DNA of 22,348 nucleotides, taken from contig JADJSS010000049.1 of assembly GCA_016711605.1 (NCBI GenBank), positions 1 through 22,348 on the forward strand. The letters run 5' to 3'. Shown here in pieces: positions 7,822 to 16,145 of the stretch. The translations under genes were made by a program, and so were the position numbers. Origin of the DNA: Saprospirales bacterium (GTDB lineage Bacteria > Bacteroidota > Bacteroidia > Chitinophagales > JADIYW01). A model generated the notes under the pieces. That model worked only from the letters and a program-made list of their open reading frames with translations, did not search any database and was not told the DNA's origin. Position 1 is the stretch's first letter. Every line of letters starts with the position of its first letter.

Positions 7822-8406
7822 ATGACCAGTAGAATAATAGGAAAGATTTTAACACATTCACAAGAAACAAAATCTTTAATTGGTGTAAGAAAAAATAATG
7901 AAGAGAATCAAACTTGGATAGGCTATATCATTGACTTTAATGAAACAATTTTTGTATTGCAACATATTTCACCATTAGGAATTGAGGACGGTTTAATAGT
8001 GGAAAAAATTAGCAATGTTGACAATTTTGAAACAGTTGACGATTATATTATATCAATCCAACGCCTTTTTGAATTGAACTATAAAATACCTAAACAAGAA
8101 ATAAAAAAAATTGACATTTCTATGGAAGAAAATTGGCAGTATGAAATATTGAAAAGCGGTTTTGACCAAGGAAAGTTAATCACAATTGAATTAAATAATA
8201 ATGATACTATTAACTATGGTTACATCTTAGATTTTGATGACACAACTTTGCAAATTTGTGCAATTAATAATATTGGAGAAGAAGACGGAACGCAAACATA
8301 TTGTTTAGAAAATATTACATCAATAGGAATAGAAAGAATAGAGTGTAGGAAAAGAGAAAAATTATCAAAACTAATACTAGAAAGGAAAACAGCTAATAAT
8401 AATTGA
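7822..8406 (+). CDS. Protein with tandem duplicated beta-rich domain, unknown function
   Basis: A 194-residue protein without signal peptide or membrane segment. Two copies of one module can be aligned by eye: copy 1 around residues 30-75 (WIGYIIDFNETIFVLQHISP then GIEDGLIVEKISNVDNFE) and copy 2 around residues 125-170 (NYGYILDFDDTTLQICAINN then GEEDGTQTYCLENITSIGIE). Each looks like a small beta-barrel: a GY-I-DF strand, a hydrophobic strand, an E-DG turn, then an I-N/S strand. An Sm-like or SH3-like barrel would fit, but I cannot name a family. It is the gene of cassette 8; ATG at 7822 follows the core by 43 bases. Confidence 0.6.
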   Translation: MTSRIIGKILTHSQETKSLIGVRKNNEENQTWIGYIIDFNETIFVLQHISPLGIEDGLIVEKISNVDNFETVDDYIISIQRLFELNYKIPKQEIKKIDISMEENWQYEILKSGFDQGKLITIELNNNDTINYGYILDFDDTTLQICAINNIGEEDGTQTYCLENITSIGIERIECRKREKLSKLILERKTANNN

Positions 8407-8429
8407 TAATTAAAGTAAAAAAAAACTAC

Positions 8430-8558
8430 GCCTAACAAAAAATTGGCAATAGTTGTGGTAATTTGGTAATTTAAGTTTTGTGTAATAAATAACATTTGTA
8501 AATAAGTGTTGGTTGGTGCTAAACACGCACAACCATCGCTAATTTTCAGCCGTTAGCA
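8430..8558 (+). repeat. attC8 (family A, diverged)
   Basis: Runs from GCCTAAC (8430-8436) to core GTTAGCA (8552-8558). The arms ATTGGCAATAGTTGTG and CACAACCATCGCTAAT pair with three mismatches. GCCTAAC fits the RYYYAAC consensus but pairs with the start of its own cassette (GTTAGCT, 7779) at only 5 of 7 positions, the first imperfect pairing in the array. Confidence 0.7.
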
Positions 8559-8571
8559 CAATTAAAACAAA

Positions 8572-9684
8572 ATGAAGAAAGAAACAAGAAATATTTTACT
8601 TATTATCATCTCTATATTGGTTGCTCTATTCTTTTATGGAAGCCACAATTTTAGCAACGATAGACAAAGTTTTAGAGAAATCGTATCATTAGCAGGTGTT
8701 GGAGATGTAAGTACTGCTTTTATCAAAATGGAAGAAAGAAAAAGTTTCTCAAATCCGATAGTGAATTTTATTTATCAAAGATGGAAGAAAAAAATGTTTG
8801 CTCGTTTTGTTTCAAAAGAAGAAGTGTTTGAAAATACCTCTGGAAACAAAATAGTTAACGACATTTCAAATATTTACCGTGAATATTGGCGAGTGGAACT
8901 GATGAAACCCTTGCCAGAAAGCAGAACAGACTCCATGCTGTATAATAACATCACTGACTATGTACTATCCAATAAGTTAACAAGACTTTCAAAAGATAGT
9001 TTACGCAAGAATATTAAAGACGACTCTGTTTTGAAAGTAATAATTGAAAAAGAAGGATTTAAAGTAGATTTTAAATTCCGAAATGGTTTTCAAGAGATAT
9101 TTATTTGGAATAAAGAAAGTACTAAAAAATATGAAGTGATTTTACCAAAAGACACTGTAAAAACTACCGTTGTGTTTATTGAAGGCTATCATATAAATGG
9201 ATATGATGAATTTGCAACTTTTGGCGATTCTCAAGTGGGTGGCTGGGCTATAAAAGAATCTGCAACGCTATACTGTAATAAAGGCACTTATGATTTAAAT
9301 TCAGAGAATTTTGAAGTTTCTTATTTAAAACATGAAAGTTTACATTTTACTGATTTAAACAATTACCCAAACTTAAGTTCTACTGATTTGGAATACAGGT
9401 CAAAGGTTATTGAATTGATGTATTGTACAGAAGGAACTATTTATGACCGAATCTCAGAATTTGTGTCAGGAGCGAATAAAGCAGATAGGAAAAATTCCCA
9501 TCCGTACGCCAATTATATTTTGATTCAAAATCTGTCGAAATTGATATTCAATTCCGATTTCAACTCAGATATTAATCAATGGAAAAAAGTATCGGTTGAT
9601 AAAATTAACAAGGCTGCATCTTCATTGTATGAATCAAGTGAAAATATACTGCGGAAAGAAAATAGCTTAAATGAAATAATATAA
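8572..9684 (+). CDS. Membrane-anchored putative metallopeptidase (HESLH motif)
   Basis: A 370-residue protein whose residues 8-24 (ILLIIISILVALFFYG) form one N-terminal membrane anchor with a short Lys/Arg-rich cytoplasmic start. Near residue 262 is KHESLHFTD, a match to the HExxH zinc motif; downstream acidic residues in LEYRSKVIELMY or DRISEFVSG could supply the third ligand. The order (HExxH, then a long helix with Glu, then a conserved SHPYANY stretch) is compatible with a zincin, but the overall family is not recognised, so activity is inferred from one motif. ATG 8572 lies 14 bases after the attC8 core. It is the gene of cassette 9, unrelated to the HEIGHH protein of cassette 1. Confidence 0.6.
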   Translation: MKKETRNILLIIISILVALFFYGSHNFSNDRQSFREIVSLAGVGDVSTAFIKMEERKSFSNPIVNFIYQRWKKKMFARFVSKEEVFENTSGNKIVNDISNIYREYWRVELMKPLPESRTDSMLYNNITDYVLSNKLTRLSKDSLRKNIKDDSVLKVIIEKEGFKVDFKFRNGFQEIFIWNKESTKKYEVILPKDTVKTTVVFIEGYHINGYDEFATFGDSQVGGWAIKESATLYCNKGTYDLNSENFEVSYLKHESLHFTDLNNYPNLSSTDLEYRSKVIELMYCTEGTIYDRISEFVSGANKADRKNSHPYANYILIQNLSKLIFNSDFNSDINQWKKVSVDKINKAASSLYESSENILRKENSLNEII

Positions 9685-9689
9685 ACTGC

Positions 9690-9819
9690 AACCAACAAAA
9701 AATTGGCACTAGTTGTGGTAGATTTGGTAAATTAAGTTTTGTGTATTATATTTAATTCGTAAATAAGTGTTGGTTGGTGCAAAACATGCAAAACCGTCAC
9801 TAATTTTCAACCGTTAGCG
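9690..9819 (+). repeat. attC9 (family A, degraded stem)
   Basis: Runs from AACCAAC (9690-9696) to core GTTAGCG (9813-9819). The left arm and loop are as in attC2, but the right arm (ATGCAAAACCGTCACTAA) has many changes and no longer pairs well. The outer end pairs with its cassette start (GTTAGCA, 8552) at only 4 of 7 positions. It is probably a weak or dead site. Confidence 0.65.
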
Positions 9820-9874
9820 GTCAGCATAAAACTAAGTCGATATATACATACTAACCAATGCAAAATTATATGGA

Positions 9875-10332
9875 ATGAAGAATTTTTTTGTTTTAATTAT
9901 TGTATTTAGTGTTTTAATAAATAAACTTTATTCACAAAATAAAACAATAATCTCAAGGATAATTTGTAATCAATTACAAGTGAGCATAAATATAGGGTTC
10001 AAATTATGATAAATGAAATATTAAAGTTGGCGTATCAGAAATAGACGGTTTACAGAAGACACCCAATAGAAAATAATAGCATGGATTATATTGGATTTGA
10101 CTGAGCAATTATATGGCTTGAAGGTAAATGTATATAAAATTGAAGTTTTGCTGGTTTTAAGTAGTTCTTATTGCTTTTTACTTCAAAACAAGCTGAAAAA
10201 GATAGAAAAGAAATTATAAAAATTAAATATTTTGACAAGCCTAAAAGGAAGGTATATTTGAATCTGAAAATGCTTGTCATATTCGAAAGTTTGGAACCTT
10301 TTTCTGAAATAAAATTAACTTTATTGTTTTAA
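9875..10332 (+). pseudogene. Decayed gene of cassette 10 with intact signal peptide
   Basis: ATG 9875 opens a 44-codon frame (stop 10007-10009) whose first 20 residues are a signal peptide (FFVLIIVFSVLI, then LYSQ). Downstream, short coding-like stretches appear in other frames, for example KDRKEIIKIKYFDKP near 10200, ending at a TAA at 10330, but no single frame joins them. This looks like a secreted protein of about 150 residues broken by several indels, through decay or sequencing error. No family is recognised. Confidence 0.4.
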
Positions 10333-10372
10333 TACTTGTATATTGCGATTATATTTAAATAAAATGCCGAAC

Positions 10373-10502
10373 CGCCAACAAAAAATTGGCACTAGTTGTA
10401 GAAGATTTGGTATTAAAAATTTTGAGTAATACATTACATTTGTAAATAAGTGTAAGTTTGTACAAAACACGCAAAACCGTCGTTAATTTTCTACCGTTGC
10501 AG
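10373..10502 (+). repeat. attC10 (family A, degraded stem)
   Basis: Runs from CGCCAAC (10373-10379) to core GTTGCAG (10496-10502). Its loop differs from attC2 at many positions (for example TATTAAAAATTTTGAGTAAT) and the right arm CGCAAAACCGTCGTTAA pairs poorly with the left arm. ACCGCCAAC still pairs with GTTAGCGGT at 9813 (its own cassette start) at 8 of 9 positions. Confidence 0.65.
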
Positions 10503-10511
10503 CAATATTAT

Positions 10512-11276
10512 ATGAAACAGTACCTATTTTTAAGTTTAATGTTTTTACAGTCCATATTCTTTGGACAAAAAAGACAATTCCCAAAACAGATTTCAACACA
10601 CTTTTGTTTGTATTGACAGTATTTCGTACCATAATTTATTTCAAAATAAATACCTGAGAGACACTTTGTTTTTTTTGTAAGAGATGCAACAAGAAACAAA
10701 TACGGATTCTTACACAGGAAAATATCTGATTGGTGAATCCTCTACCATAGAATTTTTCCAACCCAAAAACACTGCGCAAATTGGTGACCATTTGGGCGAT
10801 TTGGGAATTGAATTTAAAACAAGGAAAATTAAAATGCTAGATGAAATACTAGAAAAATCAAAGGTTCTAAAGTTTTCAGTTGACATCTACCACTCTAACA
10901 ATTTTAGATAGTTTGTCAATCCCTTGGTATAAAACACTAAGTTTAACGAATCCAAAAAATGAATTGACAATTTTAGAATATCAGGCAGACTACTTGCTGT
11001 ATTTAGGTTTTACAAAAAAACAAATTAGCCAGTCTATGACATTCAAAGAATATAACAGCATTTATCTAACGGTAAAAAATATCCAAGGCAATTTTGCCGG
11101 TAACATACATTAAGCTGTATGCTGACAAAAACATGATTAAAAATTTGCAAAAATTTGCAACACTAAATAATTGTAGAAAAATTGAAAATAAGTTTACAAA
11201 TGGTGAAACTACAATTGAATATAAAGAAGTTGACAATTTGCCTGAGTTCCTCATACAAGAGATTGGTTTTGTGTAA
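10512..11276 (+). pseudogene. Frameshifted secreted protein of cassette 11
   Basis: ATG 10512 starts a signal peptide (YLFLSLMFLQSIFFGQ). The protein then runs through several frames: SISYHNLFQNKYLRDTLFF near 10620-10670, VRDATRNKYG after a run of eight T, IEFFQPKNTAQIGDHLGDLG to 10911, SLSIPWYKTLSLTNPKNEL from about 10910 to 11113, and YIKLYADKNMIKNLQKFATL to the stop at 11276. Joined, this is about 250 residues with at least four frame changes. The breaks near homopolymers look like sequencing errors or early decay. The final codons overlap the attC remnant. Function is unknown. Confidence 0.5.
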
Positions 11277-11335
11277 TACATTACATTTGTAAATATGTGG
11301 TGGTTGCTTGTGGTGAAAAACAATTGTTGATTATA
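11266..11335 (+). repeat. Remnant of a family A attC (array end)
   Basis: About 70 bases (TTTTGTGTAATACATTACAT and the following TTGTAAATA-GTG...GGTTG) match the middle of attC8 and attC10, but the left arm is absent and the right arm is unrecognisable, with no GTT core. This marks the decayed distal end of the cassette array. Confidence 0.6.
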
Positions 11336-11401
11336 ATTAGTAAATGTACTTAATACTCTAAGCGCAAGCTAACAGCACATAGATAAACATTAAAACAACA
11401 T

Positions 11402-12061
11402 ATGGAACAAACTATTCAGATTCTAATTTACATTCATGCATTTTTTGGTGGTATTGGTTTGATAACTGGTATGTTTAGTATTTTCGTTAAAAAAGGTGGT
11501 TTTAAGCACAAAAAAACTGGAAAAATATTCTCCATTTCTATGATAATAAGTTCCATGATTTCGCTAGTGGTTGCAAGAATGCCAAATCATGAGAATTTAT
11601 TTTTATTCTTGATTGGAATTTTTACAATCTATATGATATTGGCAGGGAAACAGAGCTTTAACCTTGAGAAATAAAATAAAAAGCAAAGCAGATTGGATAG
11701 ATAAACTTGTATCTGGAACGATGCTATTGACTTCCATCTGCATGTTAGTGATAGGAATTATTGGAATGATACAAAAAATTGACAATAGTGTTTTATACAT
11801 TTTCTTCGGTGGTTTTGGTGCGTTTATGACCATTAGAGATTTTCAAACTTTTAAAACTTTTACGGAAAAGAAAAATGCGTGGTTAATAAATCATTTAGGA
11901 CGAATGATTGGAGCACTAATTGCTTCTGTTACCGCATTTTTAGTGGCAGGTTTAAATATCAAGGCATTGTTTGTTTGGATTTTACCCACCATTTTAGGCA
12001 CAGTATATATAATTTACTGAGCAGAAAATTTAAAGATTCCAATACAACGATTGTTCCTTGA
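11402..12061 (+). CDS. Multi-pass membrane protein (two probable frameshifts)
   Basis: Starts at ATG 11402. The first frame (90 residues, to 11674) holds about three membrane helices (IYIHAFFGGIGLITGMFSIFV, MIISSMISLVV, LFLIGIFTIYMILAG). The chain continues in another frame as NRALTLRNKIKSKADWIDKL; removing one G from GGG at about 11645 joins them. Three to four more helices follow (LLTSICMLVIGIIGMI, LYIFFGGFGAFM, IGALIASVTAFLVAG, IKALFVWILPTILG). A stop at 12018 probably reflects a missing G, since frame continuation to 12061 gives YWSRKFKDSNTTIVP. The result is about 219 residues in the inner membrane. The family is not recognised. It lies just past the array and is probably chromosomal flank. 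Confidence 0.6.
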
Positions 12062-12125
12062 GTTTGTGTTTTCGAACTTAATAACAGGCAAGGTTCTACC
12101 CTATTATAAGCAAAAAAAACGTTGT

Positions 12126-15100
12126 TTATTTCTGTATCTGAATGGTTTCGTTTTCTATTTTAAGTAAATAATTACCTTTTGAAAACGAAGACATATTTAA
12201 TAGATAATGCGCTATTCCGTTCTGAATTTTAAATGCGTCTTTAAAAACTTCATTGCCTAAAATATCATACACCACCAAGTTGCTGTTTAAATTTTGATTG
12301 GAATAATAATCTACATTAAACAAGCCATTTTTAGATGGATTTGGATAGACGTAGATAAAATTATTTTTTACGGTGTTTGGAGTTGATTTATCAATGTTTA
12401 CTGAAACGATTTTGGAATAAGAAAAGTTGAAATCAAAATCAATTTGTTTCAATCGATAATAGTTAATTCCTGCAGTTGGTTGTTGATGAATATATTGATA
12501 ATTATGTATTTCTGATGTTGAACCAAATCCAATTTGTTCACCAATTTTTGTAAAATTAATTGCCTCTGTTGACCATTCAATTTCAAATATGGCATTGTTT
12601 TTTTCGGATGCCGTTGACCAGTTTAATTGCACTTGCTGATTATTAATATTTGTAGCATTAAATGATAGTAATTCAACTGGAAGTTGTAGGTTTTTGGTAA
12701 TGATAAAAGAATCTTTCAAACAATTAAAATTATCGGTAACCGTTACCGTATCAATGCCATTTCCAAGTGTCGTGTATGATTTATCTTTTAAAATGCCAAC
12801 ATTGCTCCAATTATAAGTACCTAACCAAGACGAAGACATATTCACTACATTGCCTGTGGTGACAGATATGGTATTTTTCTTGTTGACATCTTTCATCATA
12901 GTAAAACGATCTCGAACCACGCCATCGGCGCAAACCCATTCTGCATCTAATCGGTTGCCTTCTACTTTGAGTGCCATTGCGCCTCCATTGCTATTGTTAG
13001 AATAAGCCATTGCATTAATTGGCCAGCCAGTTTGCACACCACCTAATTGTCCGGACGAGCCCACCACTGCATAAACGGTTCCAGTTGTTTTAGGTGCATT
13101 TTTTATGTATGGACAAGAATTTACAGTGCCGTTATATTTTGCAGAAGAAGAATCATTGGCTGCATGTGTGGCAAAATTAAAAGATGTTTCTGTTCCGTAA
13201 TGACCATTCAACAAATAAGAACGTTCGTATACATGGCTGTGACCACACAAAATTAAATCAACGCCTAAACGTTCTAAAATGCGAATGAAATTTTGTCGAA
13301 TGGCTGCTAAATCGGCTTCACCTTCTGATGTATGCGAACCCAATGTGTAAGGTGGATGATGCCAATACGCAACTGTCCATTTTTGGGTGTTGGCAGCCAA
13401 ATCATTTTTCACCCAAACGGCTTGCGGTCCAAGCGTATCCCAAATTCTGTAGGTGTTTGCTTCTTTTCCGTAAGAGTCTAAAGAAAGAAAATGAATGTTT
13501 GCAAAATTGTATGAATAAAATGCTTCAGTTCCAGATGCTACACCACCAGCTTCTGCAGCAGTTGGCAATGTAAACATGTTATAATATGGTATTACATGGT
13601 CGTTTTGACGTGCAGCTGTATTTGCATAATCATGATTACCTGGCGATGGCCAAAGTATTACATTTCGTAAAATAGAATCTTGATATTGTGGATAGAAATT
13701 AGTCGTATATTCTGCATCTGTACCTGAATTGTATGCATTATCACCTAATAAAATAAAACCATCTGCATGGTTGGTTCCAAAATAATTCATCATGCTATTT
13801 CTTACGTTCACTTGATTGGATGAATTGTTTCCCATATCGCCAAAAATCATAAATCTGGAAAGTCGGTCCACTCCTACTATAGGCAATGTTTGAAAGAAAT
13901 ATTTCGAACCCGTTTTTAATGTTTGAACAGCAGGATTGGTATTTCCGATAGAATAAAAATACTTGGTATCGTTTGTTAAACCAGTGATGGTAACATCGTG
14001 TTCCGTAGTTAATGTATTATCTACAACACTTGAAGATAAAGTACCATCTACCAATCCATAATTTACTACTGAATTAGAAGCTGCATTGGTGCGCCATCGA
14101 ACATGCATCGAATTTTGTGTTGCTAAATTTAAATAAGGACCGCGTGTTACGTTGACTAAACCTGCAATATTTGCTTTTAATTCCAGATCAAAACTGATAT
14201 CAGAACTGGTAACATTTACCTGATGAATTTCAACTGCAATGGTATGATTGCCTGTTGGTAATTGTGCTAACGTTAATGTGGTACTTACTGCAGCATTATC
14301 GTTTGTGGTATTTGCTAAGGTAAGATAACTCACTGCACCAGCAGCCATTCCAGACCGAAATACTTCTACACCGTCGATGTATACAATTGCGCCATCATCT
14401 ATAATCATAGAAAGCGTAAAATCGGAGAAGCTAGCGGTGTTTCCAATGGTAATATTTTTTCTGAAATAAGTAGTAATGTATTTATTTGCAGCATTTCCAC
14501 CATAACCTAAAACAGTAGCTTCGTCACCGTCGCCATAACCTAATTGAGCATTTCCACTTAACCAAGTTGCATCATTAAATGTTGATGCACGCCAAGCTGT
14601 ACCTTGATCAGTGCCATTGTCTAAATATTTCCAAGGTGCACCAAAAGAAACAGTTGTTAATTCGTTTGCAACTAATTCTAAATCAAAGGTTATATCCGAA
14701 CTGGTATTTAAATTTTGATGGACTTCTGCTGCTATCGTATGATTTCCAGTTGGTAATTGCGCTAAAGTTAACGTAGTTGACTGAATGGTATTACCATCAT
14801 CAGCAGCTGCAGTTGCTAAAGTCAGATAATCAACTACACCAGCAGCAATGTTGTTTCTGTATACTTCAACACCATCAATATATACTATGATGCCATCATC
14901 ACGTTTGACGTTTAATGTATAATCTAAATACGATGCAGTGCTGCCAATAGTAATATTTTTGCGAAAGTAAGTGGTAATGTATTTCGGTGAACACGAAGCA
15001 ACAGGCAGGCAACCAGCACCTACGATAGTGGTTTCGTCACCATCACCATAACCTAATTGTCCGTTACCAGATAGCCAAGCTGCGTCATTAAAGCCAGTTG

Positions 15101-15233
15101 TAGTCCATGCAGTACCTTGGTTGGAACCATCATCTAAATATTTCCACGATGAAGCAAAAGGAATTATAGTAACGTTTGAGAAAACGTTTGAAATGCAAAA
15201 CAAGAAAAATAAGAAGTGTAAATTTTTATTCAT
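12126..15233 (-). CDS. Secreted purple-acid-phosphatase-like metallophosphoesterase with type IX secretion signal
   Basis: A 1035-residue intact protein with an N-terminal signal peptide (LHFLFFLFCISNVFS). Residues 22-190 and 191-355 are two copies of one beta-rich module (SWKYLDDGSNQGTAW and PWKYLDNGTDQGTAW; both have DGVEV and LAQLPTGNHTIA). A fibronectin-like N-domain of purple acid phosphatases follows (VTRGPYLNLATQNSMHVRW). The calcineurin-like phosphoesterase domain has its metal-binding motifs in order: GDMGN (about 463), GDNAY (about 496), GNHDY (about 533), WHHPPY (about 626), GHSHVYERS (about 666). The last 75 residues (VYPNPSKNGLFNVDY, KGNYLLKIE) are a type A sorting domain for the type IX secretion system. 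It is a likely surface or secreted phosphomonoesterase for phosphate scavenging. It is transcribed away from its neighbour at 15417. Confidence 0.92.
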   Translation of the reverse strand: MNKNLHFLFFLFCISNVFSNVTIIPFASSWKYLDDGSNQGTAWTTTGFNDAAWLSGNGQLGYGDGDETTIVGAGCLPVASCSPKYITTYFRKNITIGSTASYLDYTLNVKRDDGIIVYIDGVEVYRNNIAAGVVDYLTLATAAADDGNTIQSTTLTLAQLPTGNHTIAAEVHQNLNTSSDITFDLELVANELTTVSFGAPWKYLDNGTDQGTAWRASTFNDATWLSGNAQLGYGDGDEATVLGYGGNAANKYITTYFRKNITIGNTASFSDFTLSMIIDDGAIVYIDGVEVFRSGMAAGAVSYLTLANTTNDNAAVSTTLTLAQLPTGNHTIAVEIHQVNVTSSDISFDLELKANIAGLVNVTRGPYLNLATQNSMHVRWRTNAASNSVVNYGLVDGTLSSSVVDNTLTTEHDVTITGLTNDTKYFYSIGNTNPAVQTLKTGSKYFFQTLPIVGVDRLSRFMIFGDMGNNSSNQVNVRNSMMNYFGTNHADGFILLGDNAYNSGTDAEYTTNFYPQYQDSILRNVILWPSPGNHDYANTAARQNDHVIPYYNMFTLPTAAEAGGVASGTEAFYSYNFANIHFLSLDSYGKEANTYRIWDTLGPQAVWVKNDLAANTQKWTVAYWHHPPYTLGSHTSEGEADLAAIRQNFIRILERLGVDLILCGHSHVYERSYLLNGHYGTETSFNFATHAANDSSSAKYNGTVNSCPYIKNAPKTTGTVYAVVGSSGQLGGVQTGWPINAMAYSNNSNGGAMALKVEGNRLDAEWVCADGVVRDRFTMMKDVNKKNTISVTTGNVVNMSSSWLGTYNWSNVGILKDKSYTTLGNGIDTVTVTDNFNCLKDSFIITKNLQLPVELLSFNATNINNQQVQLNWSTASEKNNAIFEIEWSTEAINFTKIGEQIGFGSTSEIHNYQYIHQQPTAGINYYRLKQIDFDFNFSYSKIVSVNIDKSTPNTVKNNFIYVYPNPSKNGLFNVDYYSNQNLNSNLVVYDILGNEVFKDAFKIQNGIAHYLLNMSSFSKGNYLLKIENETIQIQK

Positions 15234-15313
15234 GCTTTTAACACAATAAAATTACTAAATAAAACACAATTCTTAAAGAAATACTTGGTTAGTTTAGAAC
15301 TTTTGGCATAAAT

Positions 15314-15330
15314 ATTGTCTAAAAGACAAT
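15314..15330. promoter_or_regulatory. Short inverted repeat between divergent genes
   Basis: ATTGTCT-AAA-AGACAAT, a perfect 7-bp inverted repeat with a 3-base gap, lies in the 183-base spacer between the divergently transcribed phosphoesterase and the 15417 gene. It could be an operator, but no regulator is nearby and one such repeat can occur by chance. Confidence 0.3.
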
Positions 15331-15416
15331 ACTTATGTGTTTTAATAAATTTAACAAACAAGAATCAAAACATTTTATTACTTTTATACTCAATTAAATC
15401 TAAAACAATTATTACA

Positions 15417-16010
15417 ATGAAAAATTTAAAGTCAATCCTTTTAAGCGCTTGCGTTCTATTATTTGCAGGAACTGTGAGTGCACAAAAAATTAAAGTAATT
15501 AGCGGTGATATTGCTGTTTTAAAAACAGAAACATCTCTAAACACAGAATTTACATATGATGCTAACATTCAAGTTGGTAAAAAAACTGAAAAAACGTACG
15601 TAGCTGAAAAAAAATCTGAATTAAACAAAAAAGAACCAGGTCGTGGTGATATGTGGGCACTTGCTTGGGTTGGTGATAGAAAAACTAAATACGAACCAAA
15701 ATTTAATGAATTATTGGCTGATAATGGTTATACTGTTGAATCAACTGCAAAATACACTTTATTAGTTCACACTATTGCTGTTGAGCCAGGTTACAATGTT
15801 TATGTTTCAAGAAAAAATGCAGAAATTGATTTAGAAGTTTCTGTAGTTGAAACAGCTAATAAAAGTAATGTAGTTGCAAAAATATCTGTAATGAATGCAC
15901 CAGGAAGAACATTTTGGGGTGGAGATTTTGATGCAGGTGTTCGTATTCAAGAATGTTATGCTACTGCAGGAAAATACTTAGCAAAATATTTGAAAAAAGG
16001 AAAAAAATAA
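15417..16010 (+). CDS. Secreted protein of unknown function
   Basis: I chose ATG 15417 over the longer frame from 15315, because it places a standard signal peptide at the start (MKNLKSILLSACVLLFAGTV, cleavage after VSA). The resulting protein is 197 residues, basic and rich in Lys at the end (YLAKYLKKGKK). The mature part (residues 70-190) has TAKYTLLVHTIAVEPGYN, then AEIDLEVSVVETANKSNVVA, then a Gly-rich FWGGDFDAGVRIQECY. The pattern of a strand with TLLV, a strand with VSVVET and a C-terminal helix recalls DUF4410-type envelope proteins, but that is tentative. It is monocistronic, followed 20 bases later by a strong terminator. Confidence 0.7.
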   Translation: MKNLKSILLSACVLLFAGTVSAQKIKVISGDIAVLKTETSLNTEFTYDANIQVGKKTEKTYVAEKKSELNKKEPGRGDMWALAWVGDRKTKYEPKFNELLADNGYTVESTAKYTLLVHTIAVEPGYNVYVSRKNAEIDLEVSVVETANKSNVVAKISVMNAPGRTFWGGDFDAGVRIQECYATAGKYLAKYLKKGKK

Positions 16011-16029
16011 ATTCTTTTCCAATTAAATA

Positions 16030-16062
16030 AAAAAGGGAACAAATTACTTGTTCCCTTTTTTT
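16030..16062 (+). terminator. Rho-independent terminator after the 15417 gene
   Basis: A perfect 13-bp stem AAAAAGGGAACAA (16030-16042), loop ATTAC, then TTGTTCCCTTTTT (16048-16060) continuing into T. The A and T flanks make it able to work in both directions. Confidence 0.9.
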
Positions 16063-16145
16063 ATTGATTTCATTTTCAGTTTAACTAAAGCTGAATTTGA
16101 AAATAAATTTACTAGTTTTACACTTCAAAAAAATAAATATAATTT

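Larger units (their letters stand above)
1..11335 (+). mobile_element. Integron-type gene cassette array (attC array, no integrase in window)
   Basis: About eleven consecutive units, each a + strand gene (or an ORF-less stretch) followed by an 85-145 base inverted-repeat element. For cassettes 2-7 the seven bases opening the unit are the exact reverse complement of the seven bases opening the terminal repeat of the same unit, for example GTTATAC at 771 with GTATAAC at 1872, and GTTAGGT at 3214 with ACCTAAC at 5813. That same-cassette pairing is the known signature of integron cassettes, where the linear cassette starts with the 3' part of its own attC core. Most cores keep only the GTT/AAC and not the full GTTRRRY consensus. 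Orientation places attI and intI upstream of position 1. No integrase, transposase or phage gene is visible. Alternative: a lineage-specific intergenic repeat family, which would not explain the cassette-specific pairing. Confidence 0.8.

Noticed and set aside
10086..10699. Minus-strand ORFs over cassettes 10 and 11
   Set aside because: They overlap better-supported + strand coding text with signal peptides, and one runs across attC10 and its flanks.
648..11335. The spaced repeats as a CRISPR array
   Set aside because: Repeats are 85-145 bases, have internal arms, are 0.5-2.6 kb apart and enclose genes; there are no short unique spacers or cas genes.
11340..11402. GCTAACAGC near 11370 as the end sequence of another attC
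   Set aside because: No arms, loop or downstream GTT core follow it, and it does not match the start of cassette 11.
13047..13573. Plus-strand ORFs inside the phosphoesterase gene
   Set aside because: They lie wholly opposite an intact 1035-codon gene with all family motifs and have unnatural composition (Cys- and His-rich).
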